Of a stretch of 64,000 nucleotides of DNA, positions 32,755-45,733 are shown piece by piece. The stretch comes from Ancylostoma caninum (taxonomy: Eukaryota > Nematoda > Chromadorea > Rhabditida > Ancylostomatidae), in NCBI GenBank assembly GCA_037903475.1, contig JBAJFG010000281.1, forward strand, positions 186,001 to 250,000, in the 5' to 3' direction. The position numbers were made by a program, and so were the translations under genes. Numbering within the stretch: position 1 is the stretch's first letter; the number at the start of each line of letters is the position of its first letter. The notes under the pieces are model-generated. The model had not been told where the DNA came from, ran no database searches, and saw nothing but the letters and a program-made list of their open reading frames with translations.

Positions 32755-35700
32755 ATGACTGCCTCCAAGACGGAGAAGGCATTCGTCATAAAAAGAATGG
32801 CTCCATCTACAGCGTCATATCTACTAGTCGTTAATAAAGAGTTGCTCCTTGGCAACTTTGCTCCGCTGCCGCTTGCTCCGCAAATTGGAGCAATTATTAT
32901 AATTGAGTATAGGTGAGTTAGATTTCTCTTATTATTTAAATGTAGGTAAAAGCACTGGTCCTAGGGTTGGTAGGGAGTGTAGCCCACTAGGCGAAGTTCG
33001 ACTGCTCTGACGAACAACTGCAAGCTCCGACCACTGGTTCTGATGCTCGGAGCAGATCAATTCCTACGAGCATATACAAAAAATAGCAGTGCGCGACAGC
33101 ATACTGAGTGAAAAGAACGTATTCAGTATTATGTTGAGAGGACCGAAAAATCGCTTCACACTCCAGAGCATCAGAGCCATGGGGCGGAGCTAGTGAAAAT
33201 CGGTAAATTTCGCCTAGTGGTTGACGCCCGTTGGTAGAACTTGGTGTGACTTGCGGTAATTTTTCTTGTTTTCGAATACGAAGGTGACAGTCAGTCTAGA
33301 CGAGCACTAATGGTTGGCATGAACCGATTATTGCAATCCGACTTGTGTACCGTCTGTCCGAAATGACGAGTCCGCCCACGCATGCGGGATCGAGGAGCTG
33401 ACACATTTGCCAGCGCTCCACGTCATTAACTCTAATCTGCGCATCACGTTTCATCGTTATCTTTGTGGTATCGACCAGTGATTTGGCTGTGACGTGGGCG
33501 ACGTGGCAGCTGATAGCATACGTCCCAACCGCGTCGCCTCTCTTTCCTCGCATGTGTGGGCGGGCTCGTCGTTTCGGACAGACTGTGCATGGTTCTATCA
33601 GTGTTGTTCATCATACGTATTCCACTGCTCTACGCAGGATGTCTGTAAAAGGTGAAAAAGAGTGAGAGTGGTTTGGGTTGCATAAGAGGTTAACTGCTTA
33701 GAGCGTTTTTCGCTGTCGTTGTACCTCGGTTCGACCAGTCCTTTATCGTGATCACTTTTAGGTTCGGGGAAACTGTAGTTTCTTCTACAATAGGAAATCA
33801 GTACAGAGAACGTCAGTCACGATTGCACCTCTCCACGGCCTGAAGCGGTGCACCATCTACGCGGTGCAGGCGAGGGAGATCCACTTCGCCCAGCCCGCCG
33901 CGCATTTGCTGCGCCGCTCCAGGCCCTGGAAAGTGCGATCGTGATTGAAGCTACCTGTAATTGTAGAACCAAAGCTAGCTTTAGAACCATTTAGCTAAGT
34001 CTTCATCTCAGTCACACTGGTTGGGAGAATTAACCATTGATTAGTTGGTAGCAGTCCCCATGGTCACTCTAATTCTTGAATAAATAGCTTAATATTTCTT
34101 TTGGCAAGGAGAACTATTTGTTTTTCATTTGCTCAGTGTGATTTTCAGGCATTCGGGGAACGACAGGAATAAGATAGACATCTGTAGTTGGAACCCTTAT
34201 GACGGCTACAACCCGATGGCCTTCCGCTTGGCAGGGAAGGCAACTGATAAAGAGCTCAAGGTGTGTATTCTTCTGATCATCTGCGAGTAAGGAGTGCTGA
34301 TACACTTGTTGCATGCAGATGGAAAGCTGAAGGTGGTCAGCATGAGTATGTCAGTTTTCTGAGTTTGTAATATGCTGGGCTTTGCTCATTTGGGTAAGAT
34401 AGTCGTCCTTCATCACCAACCTGGAATCATATGTATTGTTATATTAGGAGAGGCTTGATTTCATGAAAGTTGTATCCCGTATTGCGAAGTACATCGACAT
34501 GTGCGTACAGCTCACCTTCCACTAGATTTTTACGCTCAGTGGGCTTACAGTATTTCCAGACTTGCCAGCAATCGTGGCGATCGCCACGCAATCGCCACAT
34601 GGATAAAGTAAATGAGGAGACTTCGAATGCGAGAGAGATCATAACTAATGTGACATGGCGATCGATAAGCATCGTATCCACCATCACTATCACTCACATC
34701 GCCAGTTCATTTTGGGCACATATTCGAGAGTACAGACGATGAGCACCGTTTGGCAGCGATCCATGGCGATGTTAACGTGGCAATCGATACGTATCATTTC
34801 CAAAGCCCTTATCTCTTATATTACCGCTTCATTCTTATTCATTTTGAACTGGCGAAGTCTGGGGATAGTGTGAGCCTGTGAGCGTCCAGCAGGTGTAGTC
34901 CCCGCTTAGTATGTAGCCAGGTCCAAACTTTGCGAAAACTCGTGGAATTTGAATTGGTAAAACAAGGAGCTTAGAGAAGGAAATTCGGCATATTAGTCTC
35001 AAAACTAAACTGCTAACGAACTAAATACCAAATAGCGAAACTGAACTAGCGAACTAAACTATCTGTTCCCGCTCTCTTGGACGCACTATAAATACCCCGT
35101 GTGTTGCGAATCGGAGGCTCAGTGAGCCCGATTGGTTAACCATCCAGCGCTACACGTACCGCAAGCACGGGATGAGAATGTGAAATCGTTCAAAGATAAA
35201 ACACGTTTAGAAAGAAACTACAAAAGTTCAAAGCAGTGATTAATTTAATATGCGTAATAGTTAGAATTATAATTGGTGAAATGTAGTACAGCCATAGGGC
35301 TACACGCACTATTATGCAATAGAACGGCAACACACGCGGCGTGTAATAAGTGTAATAAAGAATGGAACAAACAAATGTATTAAAAAAGAGATCGATAGGA
35401 GAAATAATAAATAGCAAGGAGGGAAAAGGCCGCTATGTGCGGAGGGCTTTCGAAGGCGAACTGAGGCCGCATGGTGGTCGAAATTCTCGATAGCCGATAG
35501 GGCGGATGTGGTCAAATTCAAATCACAGCCGCCCAAGGCGCGATCTTGGGTATGGTGCCCCGGCCTCCCTGTGGAAAGAAGCGATCGCTGCGCGACACCA
35601 TGTTCCTTCTAATAGCTCGTCTTACTGTCTCCAGTCCTCCCCATATTCATTCATTTATTACATTGTAGTTGTAGTTGTAATACTGAGGAGTCTCTGGGAG

Positions 35701-38700
35701 AAAATAGAGATTTTTATTCAACTCTTCTTCTCATTCCACTCGTCATCTTTTAAATCAATGCCCGAGTGGCTCTGTGAATAATATGTACTTTTTTTTAGTT
35801 CTCGGGGAGTTTTTATACATGTGGGCACATCCGTTACAAAGGAGAACCGCTCTCGCACCCATCAATATTCAACGACTTCATTGGTGTTGTGGAAGACAAG
35901 CGTGGTATTTTAGACAGGAAGTACATAGGTGAGTCCCACAAGTTCGGACATATGATAGATTTTCGGACATATGATAGATTATTTGTGAATTTTTCTTCTT
36001 TGTATGAAAGTTGTACATTCGGTGAAGGTGGTTTCGCCTGGAATTGGTTTCCCCTGTCCTCAATGGCGCATCCCATAGATGCGCTGTCTGCTGTTTTGGT
36101 TCTTTTTTTCCTTCCATGGTATGAGATTCAGAGTTTCTTGTTGGCTTCAATTTCTCCCTATGTTTCATGCTACGTCATCTCATTTTTTTTCGTGGGTGGG
36201 TAAGGAGCAGGCTGGTGCGTAAATTAAGTTTCAAGTCCCATAAAACGGAAGAGGGAAGGACATAAGTGAGCGGAAAACATAAAACGGAAAATTTTGCCCG
36301 AACGGGTTTGTGGCCCGAAAGTTTTCCGTGACAATGGATTTTTTAGGTATCTTCTTGATTTGAATGAGTGATGACTCTGTAGATCGAGGAGCATTCATCC
36401 TTCAACTAGTTACGAGAGATTATCAGAGTTATATATAGGGTGGCTCAAAAAATATATAGGGTGGCTCAAAAATATTGGCGCTTTTTTTAGTTGGTAAATA
36501 TCTGACGTTAATTCATATCTTGAGACACAATTGCTAGGATTATGGCTCTTCCGAACAAAGTAACTCTATCAGACTTCCCGGCAGGGCTTACTCCCTGCAC
36601 ATGGAGAAAATCGACATTAACTACTTTGGACGCCCGTGTAACTGAGTTCTCTTTAACAAGTGATGAAATGTCTCGGCGGATTCCCTATCGTGGCCCACTC
36701 AGCTGCTCTGTTTGTTCCTTATTCATAGGGATGTTAGCAAGCAACAAAATCCCTTTTTAGCCTATCCAAACGTACAGAGGTAAGGACGAGTTAGGTTAGG
36801 GTAACTTGCGGCATTTCTGCGGTTGCTCGTTTGAAGTTGTTTTTGGGTGGCATGATCACGTCAAATTTGTCGACAACGATTTGCTAGTTAAAAGGTTGGT
36901 TGCAAGATGTGGTGGACAAAGCTCGGCCGACAACTTGTTTTTTTTTTTTTTGAGGGGGGGGGGGTTCTGAGTATTTAGAACAATGATGAAGACGAGCAAA
37001 CAGCGACAGGACATTTACATGAATGTGAAGAAAAAACTCAAGCAAAATAATTAATTATGCCCATTTTACCTGGTCCGCCTCATTATCCCCTGTACAGGAG
37101 TCTATGAGAGAGTGAGCCATCCCCAGAGGCTCTTCAGTAGGGAGAGGGGTGGCTTCAGTGAAATGAGTAAATGAAAGAATATGGGGTTATATATAGTCCA
37201 ATTCTAGGTTGGCGGGAATAGGTCATAATGGTAGACCAAAAGAAGACGGGGAGAGGCGTTACGATTAGAGGAGGTTGGAAAAGTTATGTCTAACGAAATT
37301 TCTAATTTTGCGGTATTTTTGCAATTCTAAGTATTCATAAAAAATGAACTTATTGCTTAAAATACATTTTATGACTGACTAGACGGCATACCCGGCTTCG
37401 CTCGGGTGTTTTACAACCCCGGCCCTCTCACACTGAGGAGGACAATTGATATTGCTGATAAAATCATTGCAAGTACCCGTAATTTTGGTGGTGTGCAGAT
37501 TAGCCATGCCCAAGTAACCCTTCCCCCAAGTAACCCCGTAAGCGAAAATGAAGTTATTTCGATGGGAAATTCGTGGAAAACAGTTGCCATATTCGTACTT
37601 AGGTGTTTAGCGTGTTCGACTGATCCAGTAAGCACATTTTGCCCCTTTTCAGAAGCAGGAAAAGAACAGAAGACATTATTGAATCGATATATTCATGCGA
37701 AACAATTGTCGTAATTGTGTTCGGCATGCTGAAAAATCCCTGTAGACACGTCTCCACCGACCCATGGGCGAAAACAGCAAAAAGTCAATAAAACCGAGAA
37801 ATCAGTAATTCGTGCAGAATGGTTATCATATTCGTGTTCAGCGTATTGACGAACCCCAGTAGACATGTGTCTACCGCCCCATGGGCAGGAGCAGCAAAAA
37901 ATCAATAAAGTCGATAAATCGATATTTTTGTGCAAAACGGTTATCATATTCGTGTTCAGCGCATTGAAAAACCCCAGTTGGCAAATCCTCTCGACCCCTG
38001 GAGAAAATCTGTGAAAAATCGATAAAATCTATAAATCGATATTTTCGTGCAGAACGGTTATCATATTCGTGTTCGGGGCATCAAGAAACCCCAGTAGGCA
38101 TATCCTCATCGACCCCTGGAGAAAATCAGCGAAAAATCAATAAAATCGATAAATCGATAATTTCGTGCATAACGGTTGTCGTATTCGTGTTCAGCGTATT
38201 GAGATATCCCAGTGTACTTGTCCCCACCGACCCTTGAGCAAAATTAGCGAAAAATCAATAAAATCGATACAATCGGTAAATCAATCGATAATGCCCGGCA
38301 AGAAGTAGCCTAAAACCTCCGCCGGCGCATAAGGAATAAGCATGCAAAGTTTGGTCCCGATCGGTTAACTCTCCGCAATTTCTATAAGGAACATACATAC
38401 ACACACACATACACACGCACAGACATTCTACTTTATATATACAGATTTTGTAATTAGCGATTTAGGGTATTCTAATCCAGTGAGGTTATCGATTAATTGA
38501 TTGTTCCTAAGAACGAAATCACAATAATTAGAGCAGGTACGGGCTATACGTAGCACTTCAGAGTAAGTAAGCGAGGTTTTTTGCCTTTCACAAATGTATG
38601 AAGTGCCATGGCTAAGTCTTATAACTTTGAAGTTAAAGGTTAGTTCGAATTTCTTAAATGGCATGTGAACGTCAAATTGGTGCCATTGTTGTGACGTCAC

Positions 38701-41700
38701 ATACACTGCGCATCGAAACATGTGAACTCTCTTTGCGATAGGGAAATGCGTTATGCGTTGAAAACAACGATCCATTTCCTAATTTTCCAGGACTTTCCAT
38801 TTTCGGGCCAAGAACCCGTAAAGCATAAAACGGAGAACGGATGACCAAAAATGGGCTGAAAACGGCGGACGGAAAATTCCGCACACTCCTGATGGGGAGA
38901 GGGCGGAGAGGGTATTTCTAGGATGCTTCCGGGTAACTTTATCGAGATCTGCGAGGTGGGATGCAGTGGGTTTTTTTTTCATGATTGGATCGTGCCTACT
39001 CAATCTTTACGTATATCGGCTGAGCGGATGGAGAACGTTACAGGGCATTCACCTCGGAGTAATCGCGTCGCGAGCTGATCCATTCCAATAGATCAAATTC
39101 TCCGTTAAAAGGCTACGTTTCTAGCGGCCCGCACGTAGCCTTTGTACTGGGTCCACAATTGCACCGATATCTGCTCCTTTTAAATGCCATATACGTTCAT
39201 GGCTCTGTTCATTACTGGGAATCGACTGCTCACCTAAGCAAACACACCTTACCAGTTTTCATTATTGTTTATTGCTCATTCGGCACCACCAAGCACGTGC
39301 TCCTTTCTGAGCATACCTCGAAGACAGTGTATCACCTCATTTTCGTGTCTGAGCTTTTATCAGATTCTGAATCTCCTCGACACCCTGAATCCAACGGTAT
39401 ACCTAAAACGTTACAAAAAAGTCCTTAAACCCTAGTTTTAAACGTTTTTCGGGACGGGATTTGTAACAGTTTGTCGGGCTGAGTGGACGCGTGAAGACGT
39501 TGATCTCATCGATCGGACACGTCTAGACGTGTTTGCCAACGCTGCAGACGTGGCAAGCAGCCAGCACATTCACGGACCGCTCCGCCCAGGTGGTCCGTGA
39601 ACTGCACTTTCGAACCCTCCGAAAACGGGGTTTTCATCATTTTTATGAGCTTTGACGTACATCTTTGGAATTAGCATGACGAGGAGATCCAGAGTCTGCT
39701 GTTATTTTCAGCTCACGAAACGAGATGACACACTGCCTTTAATCAAAAGATGTGTGAAGAGCACTCAAGCAAGCGTTAAGTCAAGGGAGGACTGTTCTAT
39801 GCTATGTATATTGAAGATGTGCTGTAATCGTACCTCGTGGTCACTGTTGTCTGGCCATTTCGCAACTAAGTAGTATCGTGGGACATGATTCTACTGATGA
39901 CGGCGTAAAAGTCTTGACAGTCATGCTGAACTTGGTCTATCGGGAAAATTGGTAGACGTTTCCTTTCATCCGTATATTTTCAAATAACCTTTTTAGGAAA
40001 ATTGTGGGCAATAGTTATGTACGCGGAAACTCCCAACCCTGTGTGGGAGTTATGCCGCGTTGAAAGATATATGAGGGAAGTGAGTGAGGTGAGTTTCCAA
40101 TACTGTAAGATTTTCCTCATAAGGAGTGATCATTTTCAGCTTCCGCTACTTCCTTATCGTGGTATCGTCGGTGCTGTGAACCAGGGGCCAGACAAGAATG
40201 TAAATTATATAACGTCTAGAGATTTTCCGCATGACGTCAGATTCTTCTCTGGAAAGACTGAGTAGGTCCTTTCTTCTTGTGTGCTTTCTAAGAAGGCAAG
40301 ATTTCTACTATATGTACGACCAGTCTGTTCTAGCTATGAGAGTCATGAGGGATAGGTAACTCTCTTATGGAGGTGGAGGCGAGCGGCCCGCGATAACCGT
40401 ATAGTCACCGTGTATTGTAAGTGCTGGCGACGAGCTCTCGTCTGGTGCATGGTCTTGGTGCTGGAAAGGGAGTGGCGGTCGTGAAGAACGATAGATCGTG
40501 ATGCAAGAACTGCAGTGTGCCCTGTACAAAAGTTGACGCCCACATTGCAAGGCTGCAAAGCCCGTAATGCGCCATGTACATTTAAGTTTTTCATGTTTAA
40601 ACGACTGAGGACCTTATTCACTTTCGGGCTAGGATTGATAGGATACATTAGGACACATTTCAGTGAAGGTTAGGCTTCAGCTGCTCTCGTTTTGCTCATG
40701 TTCTTTGATTAGTTCGTAACCATCTTCAGTGGAAGATACTCAGTGCACATATAACTGTGGTGCCTGTAACTCTCAGGCATATAACGGAGTTGGAGAGGGC
40801 CACAGCTGCGTGGGTTATTGACGCACGGGTTCATAACAGCAAACCACTGCCAGCCCTATCGTTCCTTTTGTGGGGAAGCGGTGGTGGGTGAGGGTGAGGT
40901 GTAAGAAGAAAATTGAGGTCAAAATCTGAAAAAAGGGTTTTTCAATCGTTTCACCATGTAATTTTGTGAAGTCCAAGGAGTGGGAGAGCTGGAGGGAGAT
41001 GGGATGGAATATGTGGTAAATGTTCTGCCAGCCAGTCTCACTGAGGAATAAGGGGGCATAGAGATGTAAGGAATGAGATGATGCTTCGAAGAGAATGTTC
41101 TTCCATCGGATCAAAAGTAGAGAGATAGCTGTTGCAACTCGAGAAAGGGCTTATGCATTGTTTGCATGACCTCTTCCTGTTTCCTTAGGGAACAGACTGG
41201 TGCTCCTCGGCGGTTCCTCAAGCAAAATATTGGATAGTGAAGTTAGGAGTAGCTATTTCAAGTTAACGATCACGTCCTTCCCTGGGCGCTTACCGGGTGA
41301 TGCCGTGCAGCGACAGCATCCTGCTGCGATAAGCAGATTTTTTACGCGGTGGAACGGGTGCACAGATAAAAACTCGGGATAAATCGGCTTTTAACTTCTT
41401 AGTTTTATAGACATCACAGTGTTCTTCGGATTGTGCAACAGCTTTGTTCCAGAGACGGCGTATCGACCAGCAGTTTACTCGGACATGAAGTAATTTTCCA
41501 TGGTTATAAGGAAGGTCCTCTTAAGAAATTTTATGTACTTGGGAATGTCGAGGTCATAGGAAACGATGTTCCCAAAATATACGAAAGCTTCTTTTCGGTA
41601 AGTGTTAAAAAAGCTGACATATTTCGAATAGATAGTCTCTTGTAATATGCAAATTTGAGAAAGTAAATGTTATGAATAGTTATACTACTTGACGTCTTAA

Positions 41701-43917
41701 AGTTCATCTCTGGTCGTTTTTGCGAGCACGAACTTATGATTTTGAAATTTAAATATGGAGTATGGGAAAGGAGAGAGTCTTTTCTCTCTATTTTTATGTG
41801 CTAATACATAGTTGGTTGGAATTTGAAATATCTTCTAGTTGAAGAAAATTTTTCTCTATAATTTTGTTGTAGGTGAATAGTTTTGTTGTAGGTGGATCTT
41901 ATGGTGGAGCATATTGGATGCACAGACGATCAGGGAGTTAGTTTAGTGTGGAGTGATCGGTGGGAATTCATCACGGATTCGTTTGGTTTATTTAAAAATC
42001 GTGGTAGGATATGCTGTGTTATTTGCGCTATTGTTTACGCAACTTATTTGCATATTTTCAGAGCATGGAGTGTATAAGGTGGAAGCTATTAGACATTATA
42101 AACCGAATGAATTCCCGCGCTGGAAAGTTAAGAAAATCCTCAATATCGTGGATAGCTATGTCGTCGAGCAAAAACGTGCTTCTACTCCTGTATGTTGTAC
42201 TCTTGTACAGATACATTTGATGGAATCATCTCTATTCTTCTCTTATCTTTGCTTCTATAATGACATTACCAATTAACAGTATTATCACCGTTAGCAGCGA
42301 CTATGGACTGTTTATGGAAAGACCACTAATTCCATTTTCTCAGAGCTCTGGGTTCCAGAAATCGAGCGACCTACCAACCTCCGTATCAATACATTAATCT
42401 TAAAAATGGTTTCTTTGACAAGGAAGCTTGAAGTGGACAGATCAGATTACATTTGGTGGAAGATAAGTAGGGGATCTGCTACACTCATATTAGAATTCCG
42501 TTTTGAAAGTGAAATTGGGTCATAACTGAGTGAAAGTGAGTGCATGGCTTTCCAGTTTGGTCGTTTCCATCATTCTATGGACCTGAGTAGCTCTGGTGGA
42601 AACCGTGATTGTACTGCTTGTGGGATGAACTCGAGCTAGAGCATTTCTTTCTCCCTGGAGTGTGGGACCGTACAAGATATTGCTTCTAGAAGCTCTCAAG
42701 TACAGATTCGAAACGAGTGAATCAGTAACATCCTGTGGGTTGCTAGTGGGAACGACCTCCTAGTTTGCATTAGTGATATTGCTGGCTCTTGTACTTGCAA
42801 AGGTATCTGGCGGCAGGTCGAAGAATGTTTCTGACAGTTTGACGCAACGTTGGAACAACAATCCCAAAGTTGGCTATTGTACCTGCGAAAATAACCTGAG
42901 GGGTGTGCTCGGATCCTAATCAAATCATCGCTTTCCCGGTCTTCTGGCAACTTTGGTATCATATGTAGTTACTTATGAATTCAATTGGATTACTGTATAA
43001 GTTCCCATTCTTAGCGGTTCTTTTGCGGCCACATCACTTGATCATCACGTACAACCAGCGGCGAGCTTGTGGTGAAGTTGCTCAGCGCTTCCGCTCATTT
43101 GTGAATGAGACTTTTCAATCCAAGTGCAAATGGAACTATTTCCGGCCCTGGCGTTACCTTCTCACCATTACACCAAGTTGCGCCAGTCATATGGGATGAT
43201 GTAGAGATATGGCTGCAAAGGATCCTTCTTTGGATGAGGATGACCATTATAATTAGGTTATTCAGCACTCTACTAAACCGCCTTGTCACTCAATGAAGCA
43301 ACCCAGTGAAGGCACTATAAGCAAGCGAAGTTCGCCTTGTCACTCTGTAAAACAACACAGTGGAGGTGGCACGAGCAAGCGAGGTATGAATAACATATTA
43401 TTTCTGATCTAACCCAAATCATAAGTGTTTCTTTCAGGTCTTTGTGACGAAGAGGACGACTCTGATGGGAAAAGGAATGATTCGGGAGTATATTCGGAGG
43501 AGTTACAGGTAGCTGTAGAAGTGAATCGAATTCATCCTCTCACTTCGATCACTTAGCTTTACAGGATTGTAAGTCGCCTAGAAGACCAAACGGCGAGAAA
43601 TGTCGTCCTATTACGACAGATCGCGTTAATGGTGATTTGGGGTGTCACAGTAGTATCGATGAACAGGCAGAGGTTAGTAGCAGTAACATTTTCATAGAGT
43701 TTCATAAAAATGTAGCTAGAATGACAGCTGCCCTGCTCGTGGAGGTGGATTCATCACTATCGCTTGGAAGCTGCGTGCTGAATTATGGTCTTACTTTCAG
43801 AGAGAGCTTCATGATCACATGCACCGATGCTTGGCGTCTATCAAAGTCAGAGCCGCGATGAAGCAAGCCAATCCGAAGTTATTTGAAGATTTGGTGAAGG
43901 CGTTAATGCATGTATAG
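32755..43917 (+). CDS. Unrecognised nematode protein, ~14-15 exons
   Basis: I do not recognise the family. Phase-consistent exons: 32755-32912, 34149-34260, 35799-35928, 39997-40088, 40140-40261, 41189-41236, 41420-41597, 41892-42003, 42062-42189, then 43015-43071, 43125-43200, 43257-43383, 43438-43508, 43565-43672, 43801-43917 (stop). The join between 42189 (phase 0) and 43015 (needs phase 2) is unresolved; a small exon is missing there or a splice site differs (42344-42382 is an open candidate that does not fix the phase). The product is roughly 550 aa. Residues 1-360 look globular, with alternating hydrophobic and aromatic patches (e.g. LWAIVMYAETPNPVWELCRV, VLRIVQQLCSRDG, WSDRWEFITDSFGLF). 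The tail is hydrophilic, with a repeated PCHS.KQ.S.G..SKR motif, an acidic DEEDDSD patch and a final amphipathic helix (RELHDHMHRCLASIKVRAAM). There is no signal peptide or membrane segment. Intron 3 (4.1 kb) carries repeats. It could be a soluble regulatory or RNA-related protein, but I infer no function. Confidence 0.7.
33350..33585. mobile_element. MITE, family A copy 1
   Basis: Terminal inverted repeats of about 35 bp: left 'cgtctgtccgaaatgacgagtccgccc', right 'gggcgggctcgtcgtttcggacagac'. The interior 'ccacgtcatta.ctctaatctgcg.....cacgtttcatcgttatctt' is shared with 45517-45733. It lies in intron 1 of the unrecognised gene. Confidence 0.88.
36431..36472. repeat. Short tandem duplication (~21 bp x2)
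   Basis: 'atatatagggtggctcaaaaa' occurs twice head to tail, in intron 3 of the unrecognised gene. Confidence 0.8.
37385..38445 (+). repeat. Dispersed element with five ~118-bp tandem units (copy B)
   Basis: A left end 'cccggcttcgctcgggtg' is followed by a left block and then five diverged units between about 37688 and 38290. Each contains 'ggtt.tcatattcgtgttc', 'gaaccccagtagrca', 'ccgacccctgg' and 'aaaatcaataaaatcgataaatcgata'. The right end matches copy A (1835-2240), with 'aaacctccgccgg', a 'catacacacacat' stretch and 'ttatatatacag'. It is non-coding and lies in intron 3 of the unrecognised gene. Confidence 0.85.
38428..38775 (-). pseudogene. Reverse-transcriptase C-terminal fragment (retroelement relic)
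   Basis: The minus-strand frame encodes SLTYSEVLRIARTCSNYCDF, then a ...LIDNL...GYPKS-like tail, the module that follows the polymerase domain in some Penelope-like and related reverse transcriptases (selir.aR.css.ydDF). The relic at 61082-61990 has the equivalent [15 protein letters not shown]. No catalytic motifs remain here. It directly abuts the right end of the 118-bp-unit element, which may have inserted into it. The family assignment is tentative. Confidence 0.5.
39478..39650. repeat. Dispersed repeat, copy 2
   Basis: Resembles 1-230 in the same orientation: 'gtgaagacgttgatct.atc', 'cagccag.aca.tcacggac.gctccgccca.gtggtcc.tga.ctgca', 'ccctccgaaa.cgggg', up to 'gacgtaca'. The two copies diverge after that point. 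Confidence 0.75.
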
Positions 43918-44328
43918 GTATGTTTTTGTCACTACTCCATGAACAGAGGTGCTCCATGCGTTTTGAGGCTAAACGAGTTTTCGAAGAGTGCGTAAAAGTC
44001 GAGGCACTGTCACTTTGTGCTGCTTTCGAAACGAGTAAGATTTTCTGCTAAGTTGAAGCGGAAAGTTCAGGCGTCGTTTAGTTGGATGTGTTTGAGTATT
44101 TCGAAGCTTGCAATGAAATGGACAGGCTTGCCGAAATTGTTGGTTATCATTTTACCTGGAATCAGTTATTTCTGTGCTGGATGCTGTTCATTAATCTTTT
44201 TCATCGGTACTCATTGTCTGTTCGGGTCCATCTGATTTTGCTTAACTTGGGCAAGATTATAGCATAAAAATTTTGCTGACAAGGGTAAATTAGCGCTGTA
44301 TATTTGCTTGGAGGTGAGGCTGGTAGCA

Positions 44329-44380
44329 CTGTAACTTTCCTTCCCAGACATCATCTGTAACTTTCCTTCCCAGACATCAT
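44329..44380. repeat. Exact 26-bp tandem duplication
   Basis: 'ctgtaactttccttcccaga' followed by 'catcat' occurs twice in direct succession without a mismatch. Confidence 0.9.
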
Positions 44381-45516
44381 CTGGATGCGGCCTGAAAACT
44401 TACACGAAATAGGGATCGAACAGCCATTTTGCTCATCGTATAAGACCCGTCTTTCTTTCTGAAACTAGCGTTGCTCAGTTCACTAACGGTGAATTATGCT
44501 GTGTTGATTGTAACTAACCTGCTAAGTTAGGATAGAAAAAAATGGCATTGGTTCCAAAACATAAGGTTCACGCAGATGGTTGATTGTTCTATTGGTTCTT
44601 CGTTTTCAGGGTATTGTTATTGCGTTCCATTTCGTCTCGTGGAGATTATTACTTGACGGCAATTATTCTACCCTAAAACTATACTGTACGACGTCTTTGG
44701 TTTTCTTTATGCCCTAAATTTGGTGTCCTGCCATAATGTGTTGTCTTCATCAGCTACGTATATTCGCCCATCCATCTCTTTCCTCAGTATTACAAAATTT
44801 TTTTCGGACTTCTGATGGTTCTCTTTTTCCTCATTCTTTTGATAGTGCGTTAATGTTGCGCTTGAAGTACAGTTTTCTGAAGTTTTGGAAGAACAGTTCC
44901 GACTAGATAACGATTGTGGCACAATCGCACCGCTTACCTTCTTTCCAGATTGAATAATGAGGGTTGCCCTCAGTCTCTTTCGTTTTAGTGTTCTTGTGTT
45001 GTTTATTGTTCTACAACGTGCCCTCGTCTGTTGCGCCTAGGTGTGTCTTGAAATTGGGAAGCGTTTTAATGTGCTGCATTAATATTCAGATGTTATTTCT
45101 CCACGTAGAAACATATAACTATGCTCTGCAAGCACGCTCGCAGGCTTAAGTTTATGAAATGCTTCACAGCTGTGCTGTTGTCGCAACCATTCTCCCTTAG
45201 CGGTTTTCGTACAAACTGCTCCTATACCAGTACGCTATTCTATGCAAATGGGTGATAAGATACGCGAACTTATAATGTTTTGTTTTCATCACTCATTCAT
45301 TTTCTTCACATCGCCACCGTCGCTGTGAAGTATGCCATAGGCCTTAGGTATTTGCAACAAATGCCAGCAAAGCAGAGGAGCGGATTATCCAGACTATAAT
45401 TTTGGATTGGCGACACCCAAATTGTCCTGGGATTATGTTCTGTTACTATCTATAACATGCACCTCTTAAATGGCATCGCCTCTGGCCCTTCTACAATACT
45501 AGTGTAAACGTTTATA

Positions 45517-45733
45517 TAGTCTGTCCGAAACGGCGAGTCCGCCCATGCACGCGGGGATTGAGAGGTGGCCACGCTGGCCAGCACTCCACGTCATCATCTC
45601 TAATCTGCGTTTCACGTTTCATCGTTATCTTCGGGCTGTGACGTAGACGACGTGGCACCTAACAGCATACGTTTCAGCCGCGCCGCCTCTCGATCCCGCG
45701 TGCGTGGGCGGACTCGTCGTTTCGGACAGACTA
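45517..45733. mobile_element. MITE, family A copy 2
   Basis: The terminal inverted repeats are nearly perfect: 'tagtctgtccgaaacggcga' at the left and 'tcgtcgtttcggacagacta' at the right, continuing through 'gtccgcccatgcacgcggg' / 'cccgcgtgcgtgggcggac'. The interior matches the copy at 33350. Flanking TA-rich bases could be a TA target duplication, which I cannot confirm. Confidence 0.9.
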
